A program made the translations under genes and the position numbers. The notes under the pieces are model-generated. The model was not told the DNA's origin. It searched no databases and saw only the letters and a program-made list of their open reading frames with translations. A stretch of DNA of 13,142 nt from Holosporaceae bacterium. GTDB lineage: Bacteria > Pseudomonadota > Alphaproteobacteria > UBA3830. The stretch lies in contig JAITRK010000013.1 in assembly GCA_031288435.1 (NCBI GenBank), positions 1 to 13,142 of the forward strand, read 5' to 3'. Positions 1-7,079 of this stretch are shown one piece after another. Positions within the stretch are counted from its first letter, which is position 1, and the number at the start of each line of letters is the position of its first letter.

Positions 1-1826
1 AAGTGTTTACAACGCGTCCAGACACAATCTTCGGTGCGACGTTTTTGGCTCTATCGCCGGATCATCCGCTGTCTATTAGACTCGCTGAGACAAACAAAAA
101 CATTGCCTCCTTTCTGGAAGAGCACAGAAAGGGCTCCGTATCGGCTGAATTTCTTGAAAAACAAGAAAAACTTGGAATAGCTACAGGTCTGGAGGTCTTG
201 CATCCATTTCTGGATAAAACATTGCCGGTGTTCATCGCTAATTTTGTGCTGATGAACTATGGAACCGGTGCAATTTTTGCAACTCCGGCCCATGACGAAC
301 GGGATTATGAGTTTGCTCTGAAATACAATTTGCCGATTTTAGAAGTGGTTCAGTCTGGAGGTCCATTGCCATACAGCGGAGACGGAATATTGATAAATTC
401 CAAGTTCCTTAATGGAATGAACGTCTCATCTGCCAAAAAGGAGATTATCGATAGGCTGTGTCGTACTGGAATCGGTGAGCGCAAAAAATTCTACAAACTT
501 CGGGATTGGGGAGTCTCAAGACAGAGATATTGGGGATGCCCAATTCCAATGGTTCACTGCAAAAAATGCGGGATCGTTCCTCTGAGAGAGGAAGATTTAC
601 CACTGCTATTGCCGGATGACGTCGAATTCGGCACACACGGAAATCCGCTGGACAAACATTCGTCCTGGAAGCATGTCCGTTGTCCCATCTGCGGAGAAAA
701 TGCCACGCGAGAAACTGATACACTGGATACCTTCGTGGATTCTTCCTGGTATTTTCTACGATTCTGCGTTAACGATCCCAGGAATCCGGATTTGTTATTT
801 TCGCAGGATATAGAACGTTGGATGCCGGTGGATCAGTACATAGGCGGCGTGGAGCACGCCATACTACATCTTTTATATGCGAGGTTCTTCAGCAAAGCGT
901 TGGCAGATTGCGGCTTCATAAACATTCGAGAACCATTCAGAAATTTGTTTACGCAGGGAATGGTTTGCAGTGTCACCTACCAGCGGAAAAACGGCGATTG
1001 GCTGTTCCCAAACGAAGTTCGCCGAAGTCAGGACGGAGGTTTTGAGGCCATCGATACAGGAGAAAAAATTATCGTTGGGCGACTGGAGAAAATGAGCAAA
1101 TCCAAGAAAAACGTCGTTGATCCGGACGAAATAATCAAAAATTATGGTGCTGATACCCTGCGGCTGTTCATTGTGTCTGACACTCCTCCGGAAAAAGATT
1201 TTTATTGGTCAGATGAAGGGTTGGAGGGCTGTTGGAGGTTCATCAATCGTCTGTGGCGTCTTATGGCATTTGCCAAATCTTGCGGAATTTGCGCCGCCGA
1301 ATGCTGCGCAGAAATAAATATCGAAACTCTTGACGACGGTGTGCGAGAAACATACAAATCATTCCATCGCACTCTGAAAAATGTAACCGAAACACTGGAA
1401 GACCGCGGTATGAACCGCGCCGTTGCGCATCTGCGGGATTGCGCCAATTCTCTCTATGCACATTTGGATGATATGGAGAGGAATAAATCCGTCTTTTCCA
1501 TTATCATTCGTGATTTCATAAAATTGTTGTCGCCAATTATTCCGCATTTTTGCGAAGAGATGTGGAATATGTTTGGTTTTGAAAATATTGCGTCCGATAG
1601 TAGTTGGCCAGATTACGACGAGAAATATTTGGTTATCTCAACCCTGACACTGCCGGTTCAGGTAAATGGAAAACTTAGGGGGACGATTACCGTTCCTGTT
1701 CACGAATCTCGCGAAATAATTTTTGAAAAGGCTCTGGCGCTCGATGGCGTTAGAAAGGCCATCGCAGACTGTCGGCTGAAAAATAAGATATATGTAGAAG
1801 GAAAGATTGTTAGCTTTGTTGTATAA
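1..1826 (+). CDS. leuS: Leucyl-tRNA synthetase, 5'-truncated by window edge
   Basis: Class I aminoacyl-tRNA synthetase that charges tRNA-Leu in the cytoplasm. About 607 residues are visible, numbered here from the GTG codon at position 3, which is an internal Val and not a start. The first roughly 240 residues, including the HIGH signature, lie outside the window. The fragment opens in the CP1 editing domain with TTRPDT (residues 3-8) and includes the editing motif HDERD (97-101). [10 protein letters not shown] (169-178) marks the return to the catalytic core. Two CxxC pairs (Cys186/189 and 227/230) form the probable zinc-knuckle insertion, followed by [19 protein letters not shown] (363-367) is intact, and an anticodon-binding region and a complete C-terminal domain follow. 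No frameshift is seen. Its last 20 bases overlap the start of the downstream lipoprotein gene, so the two are probably co-transcribed. Confidence 0.97.
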   Translation, partial: VFTTRPDTIFGATFLALSPDHPLSIRLAETNKNIASFLEEHRKGSVSAEFLEKQEKLGIATGLEVLHPFLDKTLPVFIANFVLMNYGTGAIFATPAHDERDYEFALKYNLPILEVVQSGGPLPYSGDGILINSKFLNGMNVSSAKKEIIDRLCRTGIGERKKFYKLRDWGVSRQRYWGCPIPMVHCKKCGIVPLREEDLPLLLPDDVEFGTHGNPLDKHSSWKHVRCPICGENATRETDTLDTFVDSSWYFLRFCVNDPRNPDLLFSQDIERWMPVDQYIGGVEHAILHLLYARFFSKALADCGFINIREPFRNLFTQGMVCSVTYQRKNGDWLFPNEVRRSQDGGFEAIDTGEKIIVGRLEKMSKSKKNVVDPDEIIKNYGADTLRLFIVSDTPPEKDFYWSDEGLEGCWRFINRLWRLMAFAKSCGICAAECCAEINIETLDDGVRETYKSFHRTLKNVTETLEDRGMNRAVAHLRDCANSLYAHLDDMERNKSVFSIIIRDFIKLLSPIIPHFCEEMWNMFGFENIASDSSWPDYDEKYLVISTLTLPVQVNGKLRGTITVPVHESREIIFEKALALDGVRKAIADCRLKNKIYVEGKIVSFVV

Positions 1827-2382
1827 TTTCCGCGTAGTCTGGTTACCTTTTCTTTTGGCTGGATGCGCGGTGCGGCCTTTCTACAGCGATGAATATTCGT
1901 CGTCTGTGGTAAATTGTTGCATAGATGTAGACGTTATCGCTGAACGAGAAGGGCAAAAGCTGCGTTCATACATGCAGGATGCTCTCAGAGACATCCCTAT
2001 TCATGCGGAACGCAGCGGCAAATTGCGGCTGAAAGTAACACTAGCCACCGACGAAAAATCATATGCCATCTCAACATATGGCAGTTCTGATAGGATCTTG
2101 CGCTCTATTACGGCCAACATATATCTGGAAGACGGAGATCACAACGTCATCATATCAAATAAATGTATAACCGTTTCCACTAGCTACAACATCTCACACC
2201 TGCACGGAGAAGTATCTCTGGCAGTATACGGCCAAAACAACGAACAAGCTCTTAAAGAGCTTTCTCGTAAAATTGTGGAAACAATAAAAGTGGTACTAAA
2301 TTCCGCGCAGCCTATCTCTGAGCCACAGAAGAATGCTCACGGAGAGTATCCAGAGCAGGGCCTACAACAACAGGAATTGTAA
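1807..2382 (+). CDS. lptE: LptE-like LPS-assembly lipoprotein
   Basis: Predicted outer-membrane lipoprotein that partners the LptD barrel to place LPS on the cell surface. The 191-residue product starts with a hydrophobic segment ending in a lipobox, LLAGC, with the lipidated Cys at residue 20. This is followed by AVRPFY, close to the 'GCGFRPLY' start of alphaproteobacterial LptE proteins. The mature part is a single mixed alpha/beta domain. Position directly after leuS supports the call, since leuS-lptE is a common alphaproteobacterial pair; overall sequence identity is weak, as is usual for LptE. No ATG precedes the lipobox. TTG at 1807 is chosen because an AAGGA-type ribosome site lies just upstream (about 1798-1802); TTG at 1816 or 1819 is possible. 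The last 23 codons form a Gln/Glu/Pro-rich tail that overlaps the convergent gene and is probably not part of the fold. Confidence 0.75.
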   Translation: MLALLYNFRVVWLPFLLAGCAVRPFYSDEYSSSVVNCCIDVDVIAEREGQKLRSYMQDALRDIPIHAERSGKLRLKVTLATDEKSYAISTYGSSDRILRSITANIYLEDGDHNVIISNKCITVSTSYNISHLHGEVSLAVYGQNNEQALKELSRKIVETIKVVLNSAQPISEPQKNAHGEYPEQGLQQQEL

Positions 2383-2848
2383 CAGTCTTTGCGATCCCAT
2401 TGGAATTATCTCCCCCCTTGGAGACCACCAGGTAGAATTTGTCATTGGTGGACGGAGAAATCAACGGAACGGAAGTCTCTATTTTCTCGCCAGGTTTTAC
2501 TGTAAGCGACTTCAGCGTAACATCGTCATTATCTCCAGTCTGATCATAGCTACCTACACTGTCTTCTTTTGTAACACATTTAACTGAGATATTTATAATG
2601 CAAGCATAATTACCTTTGTTATGCAATTCGATACTGCAACGACGATCGCCATAGGGCGTCATGCCATTTTCGTATACACTAATATCGCAAGGTCCAAAGG
2701 AACTGCAGTTCCTCTCGAACGCAGAAACATCACTTTTTTGAACAGGGAAACTATCCATCACTTTTGCCAAAGTGACGGCATTATCAGCGGCACTTGTCGA
2801 AACCACTAGTAAACATACACAGGTACAAATTCTATCAATATATTTCAT
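2312..2848 (-). CDS. Unrecognised small exported protein with five mature cysteines
   Basis: I do not recognise this 178-residue protein. It starts with a clear Sec signal peptide: positively charged start, hydrophobic core at about residues 8-17, likely cleavage near the Ser-Ala-Ala at 19-21. The mature chain has Cys at 48, 54, 71, 83 and 91, all in its first half, which suggests disulphides in the periplasm or outside the cell. The second half alternates hydrophobic and polar residues with VKPGEKIETSVPL (117-129), giving the look of an immunoglobulin-like beta sandwich; that fold is a guess. The ATG is supported by AGGAG at 2857-2861 with an 8-base spacer. It is the last minus-strand gene, 87 bp beyond the permease gene, and its 3' end overlaps the end of lptE. 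It could be lineage-specific. The signal peptide, ribosome site and codon content make it a credible gene. Confidence 0.7.
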   Translation of the reverse strand: MKYIDRICTCVCLLVVSTSAADNAVTLAKVMDSFPVQKSDVSAFERNCSSFGPCDISVYENGMTPYGDRRCSIELHNKGNYACIINISVKCVTKEDSVGSYDQTGDNDDVTLKSLTVKPGEKIETSVPLISPSTNDKFYLVVSKGGDNSNGIAKTVTIPVVVGPALDTLREHSSVAQR

Positions 2849-2856
2849 GTTTATAA

Positions 2857-2861
2857 CTCCT
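2857..2861 (-). promoter_or_regulatory. Shine-Dalgarno site of the small exported protein gene
   Basis: Read on the minus strand this is AGGAG, eight bases before the ATG at 2848. It is one of the better ribosome binding sites in the window and supports both the reality and the start of the downstream gene. Confidence 0.6.
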
Positions 2862-2870
2862 AACTAACTA

Positions 2871-2899
2871 TTAATAGCAGATATATAGTGGCAAGTAAA
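2871..2899 (-). promoter_or_regulatory. Candidate sigma70-type promoter for the small exported protein gene
   Basis: In the 87-bp gap upstream of the exported-protein gene, the minus strand reads TTTACT (2899-2894) and TATTAA (2876-2871) with a 17-base spacer, each matching four of six consensus bases. The predicted start of transcription would fall just before the ribosome binding site. An alternative pairing, TTGGTT with TATATA further upstream, is about as good. The -10 box overlaps a perfect 10-bp palindrome, CTATTAATAG (2868-2877), which may be chance in AT-rich DNA. No GC-rich hairpin terminator is visible between the permease stop and this site, so read-through from the operon is also possible. 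Confidence 0.3.
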
Positions 2900-2935
2900 C
2901 ATAATAACCAATGGTATTTTTAAAATTTTTTTTGT

Positions 2936-4180
2936 CTATTGAGCCGAATTATTGCAACGAGCATTGTATCCAAAATTGATTCCGGCAGATGTGCACAGCA
3001 ACAGCATGCTCGGCAGAAATGCAAATGGAATCAACAGAAAATAGCTAAGCCAACCAATTGCGTCCACCAGCGCTCCGGAAATGGAAGCAAGCGCCAGCCC
3101 GACAAACTCGTGCAGAGCCCATAGCAACGCATATTGTGAACTTCCAGAACAGAGAGTGTACAAAAATGCTAAAAACGCGGCTGCGGTTGCTCCCTCGGTC
3201 ACTCCTTCCAGGCATACGACAACGCGCAAAACATTTGTATTATGCCCGTAGATATATAGTCCAACATAGAAGTAGAGCGAAAGCATATGGGCAATTCCTA
3301 AATACAGCATGGCTTTTCTAAGCCCGACTTTTTTCACATAGAATCCTCCGATAAATCCGCCGATTACCATTGATATCGCGCCAACCAACTGAACTATAAT
3401 CGCTATTTCTTCTTTGGAAAATCCGATTTCAAGACAAAACGGTCGAGACATTTTCTGGATCAAATAATCAGCCGCTTTGTAGAGCGTTAATATACCAAGT
3501 AGGTAGTAGCCGTCTTTCCTGCGGAGAAATTCAAGTATAATCTGCTTCAGGTGTGGGAATATGGAGTAGTCAGAATCAGAAGGCATTGCAGCGCTGCGCG
3601 TCACTGGCGGAGACGTTAGCAATATAAGGAGCATACATATAGATATTAGAACAGCAGCGCACTCGTAGGCCGCAGTCCATCCAAAAAAATGTGCCATTTG
3701 CAGTGTAACGAATTTTGTAAATATGCTTCCCAACCTGTGACCAAAACTTACAATGCCAGCCGTATAGCCAAATTCCTCTGCAGATACCTCATCTATTTGG
3801 TATGGATATAGCGCAATGTTTTGGCAACCGTCGGCAAACGCTACCAGAGATGCAAAAAACATCAGCGTGCCTAAACTAGATTCCGGATTGGCGTGCGCCA
3901 TGCCAATGGTTCCAATTATCAGGACAATCTGGCTGAGAATTACCCAGCTTTTTGTGCGCCCAAGCAATTTCGATAAATAGGGAACATCTGTGTTCTCCAT
4001 TAGTGGCGCCCAGATGAATTTTAAAGTAAACGGCAGGTGCAAAATTGTAAAAAACCCGATGATGCTATTGGATACGCCGCATTCTTTCAGCCAATAATCC
4101 AAAATTACTATTGTGAGCGGAAACGGCGTGCCATAGGAGAATCCGACGCAAAATTTTTCGAAAAAAATTAGCGGCGACAT
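2936..4180 (-). CDS. AmpG-like MFS permease (probable muropeptide transporter)
   Basis: Inner-membrane major facilitator superfamily protein of about 414 residues with roughly twelve hydrophobic helices. It resembles the AmpG group, which imports anhydro-muropeptides for cell-wall recycling. Supporting segments are the N-terminal FSYGTPFPLT, the loop LPFTLKFIWAPLMEN (AmpG proteins have 'LPYTLKFLWAPLxD' here), LGRTKSW after helix 2, and DGCQNIALYPYQIDE in the middle of the N-half. It could carry a related substrate, because AmpG-like paralogues are common in host-associated alphaproteobacteria. It follows lpxA with no gap to speak of. ATG at 4180 is chosen; an in-frame TTG at 4192 abuts the lpxA stop and would add four residues. 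Neither has a convincing ribosome site, so translation is probably coupled to lpxA. This position is usually held by lpxI and lpxB. Confidence 0.8.
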   Translation of the reverse strand: MSPLIFFEKFCVGFSYGTPFPLTIVILDYWLKECGVSNSIIGFFTILHLPFTLKFIWAPLMENTDVPYLSKLLGRTKSWVILSQIVLIIGTIGMAHANPESSLGTLMFFASLVAFADGCQNIALYPYQIDEVSAEEFGYTAGIVSFGHRLGSIFTKFVTLQMAHFFGWTAAYECAAVLISICMLLILLTSPPVTRSAAMPSDSDYSIFPHLKQIILEFLRRKDGYYLLGILTLYKAADYLIQKMSRPFCLEIGFSKEEIAIIVQLVGAISMVIGGFIGGFYVKKVGLRKAMLYLGIAHMLSLYFYVGLYIYGHNTNVLRVVVCLEGVTEGATAAAFLAFLYTLCSGSSQYALLWALHEFVGLALASISGALVDAIGWLSYFLLIPFAFLPSMLLLCTSAGINFGYNARCNNSAQ

Positions 4181-4192
4181 CGATTGTACCAA

Positions 4193-5011
4193 TTATTTTG
4201 TGGTTGACAGACAGCCATGTTCGTTTTTTGGTCTACAAAAAGATCTTTCGCTCTTTTGTTTCATAAAATTTACCACATCCATCACGTAGCGCTGCTGTTG
4301 AAACGTTGTTTCTAGAATTTTTAAACTTTCCGCCAGCGTGTTTTTTTCGTAAAAAATTATATCGAAGGCCTTCTGCAGCGAATGTATTTCATTTTTTGTA
4401 ACATTAGCCCTTCTCAGGCCCTCTATATTCAATCCAGCTAGACTAGCTCGCTCGCCCTTTACGGTACTATGTGGAATCACATCTCGCTCAACGCCGGACA
4501 TACCACCGATTATGGCTCCCTGACCGATTCTCACAAATTGATGCAACGCCGATAGTCCACCGATTATGACGTTATCTGCCACATGGACGTGTCCGCCAAG
4601 GGTAACGTTGTTGCCCATGACAATATTGTTGCCGATAACGCAGTCGTGAGCGATGTGAACGCCAACCATAAGCAAATTATCGTTTCCTACGACGGTTTCC
4701 ATGGCGTCATTTGCGGTGCCAGGGTGCATGGTGACATATTCGCGGATGGAATTGTTTTCGCCAATGATTAGCCGAGATTTTTCTCCTCTAAATTTTAGAT
4801 CCTGCGGTATATAGCCAATGGCGGCGAAGGGAAATATTCTAGTTTTTTCCCCGATGGTCGTGAATCCATCTATGCAGACATGGGACATTACTTCGACGTT
4901 ATCTCCTAGTTCAACGTGATCGCCTATCACAGAATAGGAACCTATTTTTACGTTTTTCCCGATTTTAGCCTTTTCGGAAACCAGCGCTGTTTTATGCACC
5001 AGTTGAGTCAT
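4193..5011 (-). CDS. lpxA: UDP-N-acetylglucosamine O-acyltransferase
   Basis: Cytoplasmic enzyme for the first step of lipid A synthesis: transfer of a 3-hydroxyacyl chain from acyl carrier protein to the 3-OH of UDP-GlcNAc. The 272-residue protein is slightly longer than E. coli LpxA (262). Hexapeptide repeats building the left-handed beta helix fill residues 1-190, followed by a helical C-terminal domain. HIAHDC places the catalytic His at 122, and His119, His141 and His157 match E. coli His122, 144 and 160 with a constant offset of three. GLNIEGLRR (about 203-211) is the conserved junction. Gly170 aligns with E. coli Gly173, the acyl-length ruler. The ATG is preceded by AAGGA at the end of fabZ, four bases after the fabZ stop codon begins the gap. 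The extra C-terminal residues (about 250-272) look unconserved. Confidence 0.96.
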   Translation of the reverse strand: MTQLVHKTALVSEKAKIGKNVKIGSYSVIGDHVELGDNVEVMSHVCIDGFTTIGEKTRIFPFAAIGYIPQDLKFRGEKSRLIIGENNSIREYVTMHPGTANDAMETVVGNDNLLMVGVHIAHDCVIGNNIVMGNNVTLGGHVHVADNVIIGGLSALHQFVRIGQGAIIGGMSGVERDVIPHSTVKGERASLAGLNIEGLRRANVTKNEIHSLQKAFDIIFYEKNTLAESLKILETTFQQQRYVMDVVNFMKQKSERSFCRPKNEHGCLSTTK

Positions 5012-5015
5012 GATT

Positions 5016-5477
5016 CTATTCCTTTGGTGGCGTAACTACCATGGCTGTGAACGTAGCTTCCGCCACAAGCGAATCGTTCACAAAGGCTTCTCCCTTGAAT
5101 CGCCAGACATTTTCACGATTTCTTTCCTTTTGCACTTTAAGTCGTAGGCAATCACCAGGCTCCACCAGTTTTCTAAACTTAACGCCGTCCATGCTCATGA
5201 AATATACGTATCCACTTGGAGATAAATTCAGCGATCTGGCCACAACAACACCGGCAGTTTGCCCCATGGCTTCCACAATGAACACTCCAGGCATAATGGG
5301 TTTTTCTGGAAAATGACCGCAGAAGAACGGCTCATTGATGGTAACATTTTTGACGCCGACAGCGCCTTCTCCTGCGCGAAACTGCTCAACGCGATCCAGC
5401 ATTAGCATAGGATAGCGATGCGGAATGTATTTTTTTACTTCGTTTATGTCCAGAACAATATCATTATTTTCTTGCAT
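5016..5477 (-). CDS. fabZ: 3-hydroxyacyl-ACP dehydratase
   Basis: Hot-dog-fold dehydratase that converts 3-hydroxyacyl-ACP to trans-2-enoyl-ACP in fatty acid elongation. It draws on the same hydroxyacyl-ACP pool as the flanking LpxD and LpxA, which is why these genes are classically neighbours. With the start chosen here it has 153 residues, against 151 in E. coli. PHRYPMLMLDRV (19-30) and GHFPEKPIMPGV (54-65) are present, giving catalytic His55 and Glu69 (in EAMGQ). The ATG at 5477 is preferred because GGAG sits five bases upstream and the product length fits the family. An in-frame ATG at 5507 would add ten polar residues and overlap lpxD by 11 bp, but it has only a weak upstream AAGAAA. 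Confidence 0.95.
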   Translation of the reverse strand: MQENNDIVLDINEVKKYIPHRYPMLMLDRVEQFRAGEGAVGVKNVTINEPFFCGHFPEKPIMPGVFIVEAMGQTAGVVVARSLNLSPSGYVYFMSMDGVKFRKLVEPGDCLRLKVQKERNRENVWRFKGEAFVNDSLVAEATFTAMVVTPPKE

Positions 5478-5486
5478 TTTTTCTCC
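5478..5486 (-). promoter_or_regulatory. Ribosome binding site that decides the fabZ start
   Basis: On the minus strand GGAG (5486-5483) is followed by a five-A spacer and then the ATG at 5477. It lies in the 19-base gap after the lpxD stop and favours this start over the upstream ATG at 5507. Confidence 0.5.
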
Positions 5487-5496
5487 ATATTCACTT

Positions 5497-6525
5497 TTAC
5501 GTTTCATGTTTTTTCTTGGTAACGGCTCTTTTTAGGAACACGACCTGCCTTTTCCACAGATCGGCGTCCAGAGCAGGGATTCCTCCGACAACCTGTCCAG
5601 GCTCGATACTAGCAGCAATACCGCTTTTAGCAGCGGCCACGGCTTTATCTCCGATCCGAATGTGCCCAGCAACTCCAACTTGACCTGCCAACACAACGTC
5701 GTTACCTATTTCAGTGCTACCAGCAATACCAACCTGGGATACGAGTATGGATCTTTTACCGATTTTTACGTTGTGGGCGATTTGCACCAGATTATCGATA
5801 ATAGTGTCATCATCTACCACCGTATCATCCAGAGAACCGCGATCTATGCATGTATTTGCGCCTATTCTGACGCGATCTCCGATGATCACGCGACCAAGCT
5901 GTTTCACGTATATCATACTGCTGCCGGTGGGGAGAATGCCAAATCCGGATTCGCCGATTATTGCTCCGGAATTGATTCGAACATTTTTCCCGATAATGCT
6001 ATGGGAAATTATTACGTTGTTGCGAATGCATCCACCGGAACCAATTTTGCAGTTGTCCTCAATGACCGTATTTCTGCCGATATAGACGTTATCGCCTATT
6101 TCCACGTTTTCGCCGAGAAATACATTGTGGCCTATGTGGCAGTTGGAACCTATTTTTGCGGTCTTATGGATCCTGGCTGTGTCGCAAATGTGGTGTAAAT
6201 GCGTACTATTACTATCACGGTACAGCAAATCAACGGCAAGCGCATATCCCACGGTTGCATTTGTAAATACGAGACCAATGGCCCCAGCAGGAAGATCCTT
6301 TAGATTGGCTTCTGTGACTATTACCGCTCCGGCTTTTGTATTTCTGAGATTCTGAATATATTTTCGGTTGCCGAAAAAAGATAATTCGCTGGCGGTGGCG
6401 CGTTCCAGCGTGGCCACATCCGAAATTGTAAAATCTCCATCGCCCACTTTAACAAAACCGCACATTGTAGCCAGCTCGGACGCCATTATTTTTCTTGGTT
6501 CTTTCCAGAAAGTTCTATCTATCAT
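5497..6525 (-). CDS. lpxD: UDP-3-O-acylglucosamine N-acyltransferase
   Basis: Third enzyme of lipid A synthesis: it adds the N-linked 3-hydroxyacyl chain to UDP-3-O-acyl-glucosamine from acyl-ACP in the cytoplasm. At 342 residues it has the normal family length. Residues 1-105 form the N-terminal uridine-binding domain with SDVATLERATASELSFF (35-51). Residues 110-310 are hexapeptide repeats of a left-handed beta helix, and a short helical tail follows. The catalytic His is 251, in LVQIAHNVKIG, equivalent to E. coli His239. GGIPA near 312 is the conserved end of the helix. The ATG lies six bases after the skp stop with TAGGT about five bases upstream. The gene sits between skp and fabZ, the standard order. 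Confidence 0.96.
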   Translation of the reverse strand: MIDRTFWKEPRKIMASELATMCGFVKVGDGDFTISDVATLERATASELSFFGNRKYIQNLRNTKAGAVIVTEANLKDLPAGAIGLVFTNATVGYALAVDLLYRDSNSTHLHHICDTARIHKTAKIGSNCHIGHNVFLGENVEIGDNVYIGRNTVIEDNCKIGSGGCIRNNVIISHSIIGKNVRINSGAIIGESGFGILPTGSSMIYVKQLGRVIIGDRVRIGANTCIDRGSLDDTVVDDDTIIDNLVQIAHNVKIGKRSILVSQVGIAGSTEIGNDVVLAGQVGVAGHIRIGDKAVAAAKSGIAASIEPGQVVGGIPALDADLWKRQVVFLKRAVTKKKHET

Positions 6526-6531
6526 AAAAAC

Positions 6532-7068
6532 CTACCGTCCAATATCGACGCCTATTGATGTACTTGTCTCGTCAATCTTATTTATTACTTCATCAGTAAT
6601 ATCTGTGCAATCTTCGGTATCGTAGTAGACAACGGCGTCAGTTGCCACAGCCAAAGCGATTCCCTTGCTTTCGCAGACTTCCTTTATATTTTTTTTAATT
6701 TCGCTATCCAATGCAGAAATTGCTTTATTATAGGCGCTGGAAATTTTATATCTTTCCGAGCGCACCATATCATAGAGAACGAGTCTCATTTCGTCTGTTT
6801 TTCTGGAGTCTTCGTCAGAAGATTTACTGTTCACATATTCTCGGGATTTTATCTTATTTTCCAGATCCTCAAAATCTTTTTTGGACTTGCTATTAATATC
6901 AACAATCTGTTTTTCTATATCCTTTCCAGCCTTACATCGTGAGGCAACTTTTTTAAGATCTACAACGGCAACCCGAGCTTTTATATTCGAATTTTTCAGT
7001 GCGTTGGATGGGAAACATACGCACAGAGAAAATATTGCGAAGCCGAGAAAAGATCTCTTCACATTCAT
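6532..7068 (-). CDS. skp: Periplasmic OmpH/Skp-family chaperone
   Basis: Periplasmic holdase that captures unfolded outer-membrane proteins and hands them to the BamA machine; the family works as a trimer with coiled-coil tentacles. The 178-residue product starts with a signal peptide, with a hydrophobic core at 6-19 and probable cleavage after SNA (23). RVAVVDLKKV (32-41) is the typical first strand. Charged helical segments follow at 48-75 and 88-135, and then GIALAVATDAVVYYD (136-150) and DITDEVINKID close the body domain. The start is the ATG at 7068, which shares one base with the bamA stop (TAATG). Longer in-frame starts inside bamA would bury the signal peptide and are rejected. The pairing with bamA supports the function. 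Confidence 0.9.
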   Translation of the reverse strand: MNVKRSFLGFAIFSLCVCFPSNALKNSNIKARVAVVDLKKVASRCKAGKDIEKQIVDINSKSKKDFEDLENKIKSREYVNSKSSDEDSRKTDEMRLVLYDMVRSERYKISSAYNKAISALDSEIKKNIKEVCESKGIALAVATDAVVYYDTEDCTDITDEVINKIDETSTSIGVDIGR

Positions 7069-7079
7069 TACATAACTCC
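7066..7079 (-). promoter_or_regulatory. Overlapping stop/start (TAATG) coupling bamA to skp
   Basis: On the minus strand the last bamA codons read GGA GTT ATG TAA, immediately continued by the skp ATG, which reuses the final A of the stop. GGAG (7079-7076) within the last bamA codons is the skp ribosome binding site, with a seven-base spacer. This geometry implies reinitiation or coupled translation of the chaperone with the assembly barrel. Confidence 0.7.

Noticed and set aside
2916..2935. A/T tracts after the permease stop as a rho-independent terminator
   Set aside because: There is no GC-rich stem before the tract in either direction; it is simply AT-rich sequence.
5662..6198. 178-residue plus-strand open frame antisense to lpxD
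   Set aside because: It lies wholly inside lpxD, whose hexapeptide-repeat codons leave long antisense frames open. Its translation lacks any family motif, and lpxD itself is fully conserved in frame.
4193..6525. Tandem repeats across lpxA and lpxD as DNA repeats or a CRISPR-like array
   Set aside because: The periodicity is at the protein level (isoleucine/valine-led hexapeptides of the beta helix). The nucleotide units are diverged and have no constant repeat or spacer structure.
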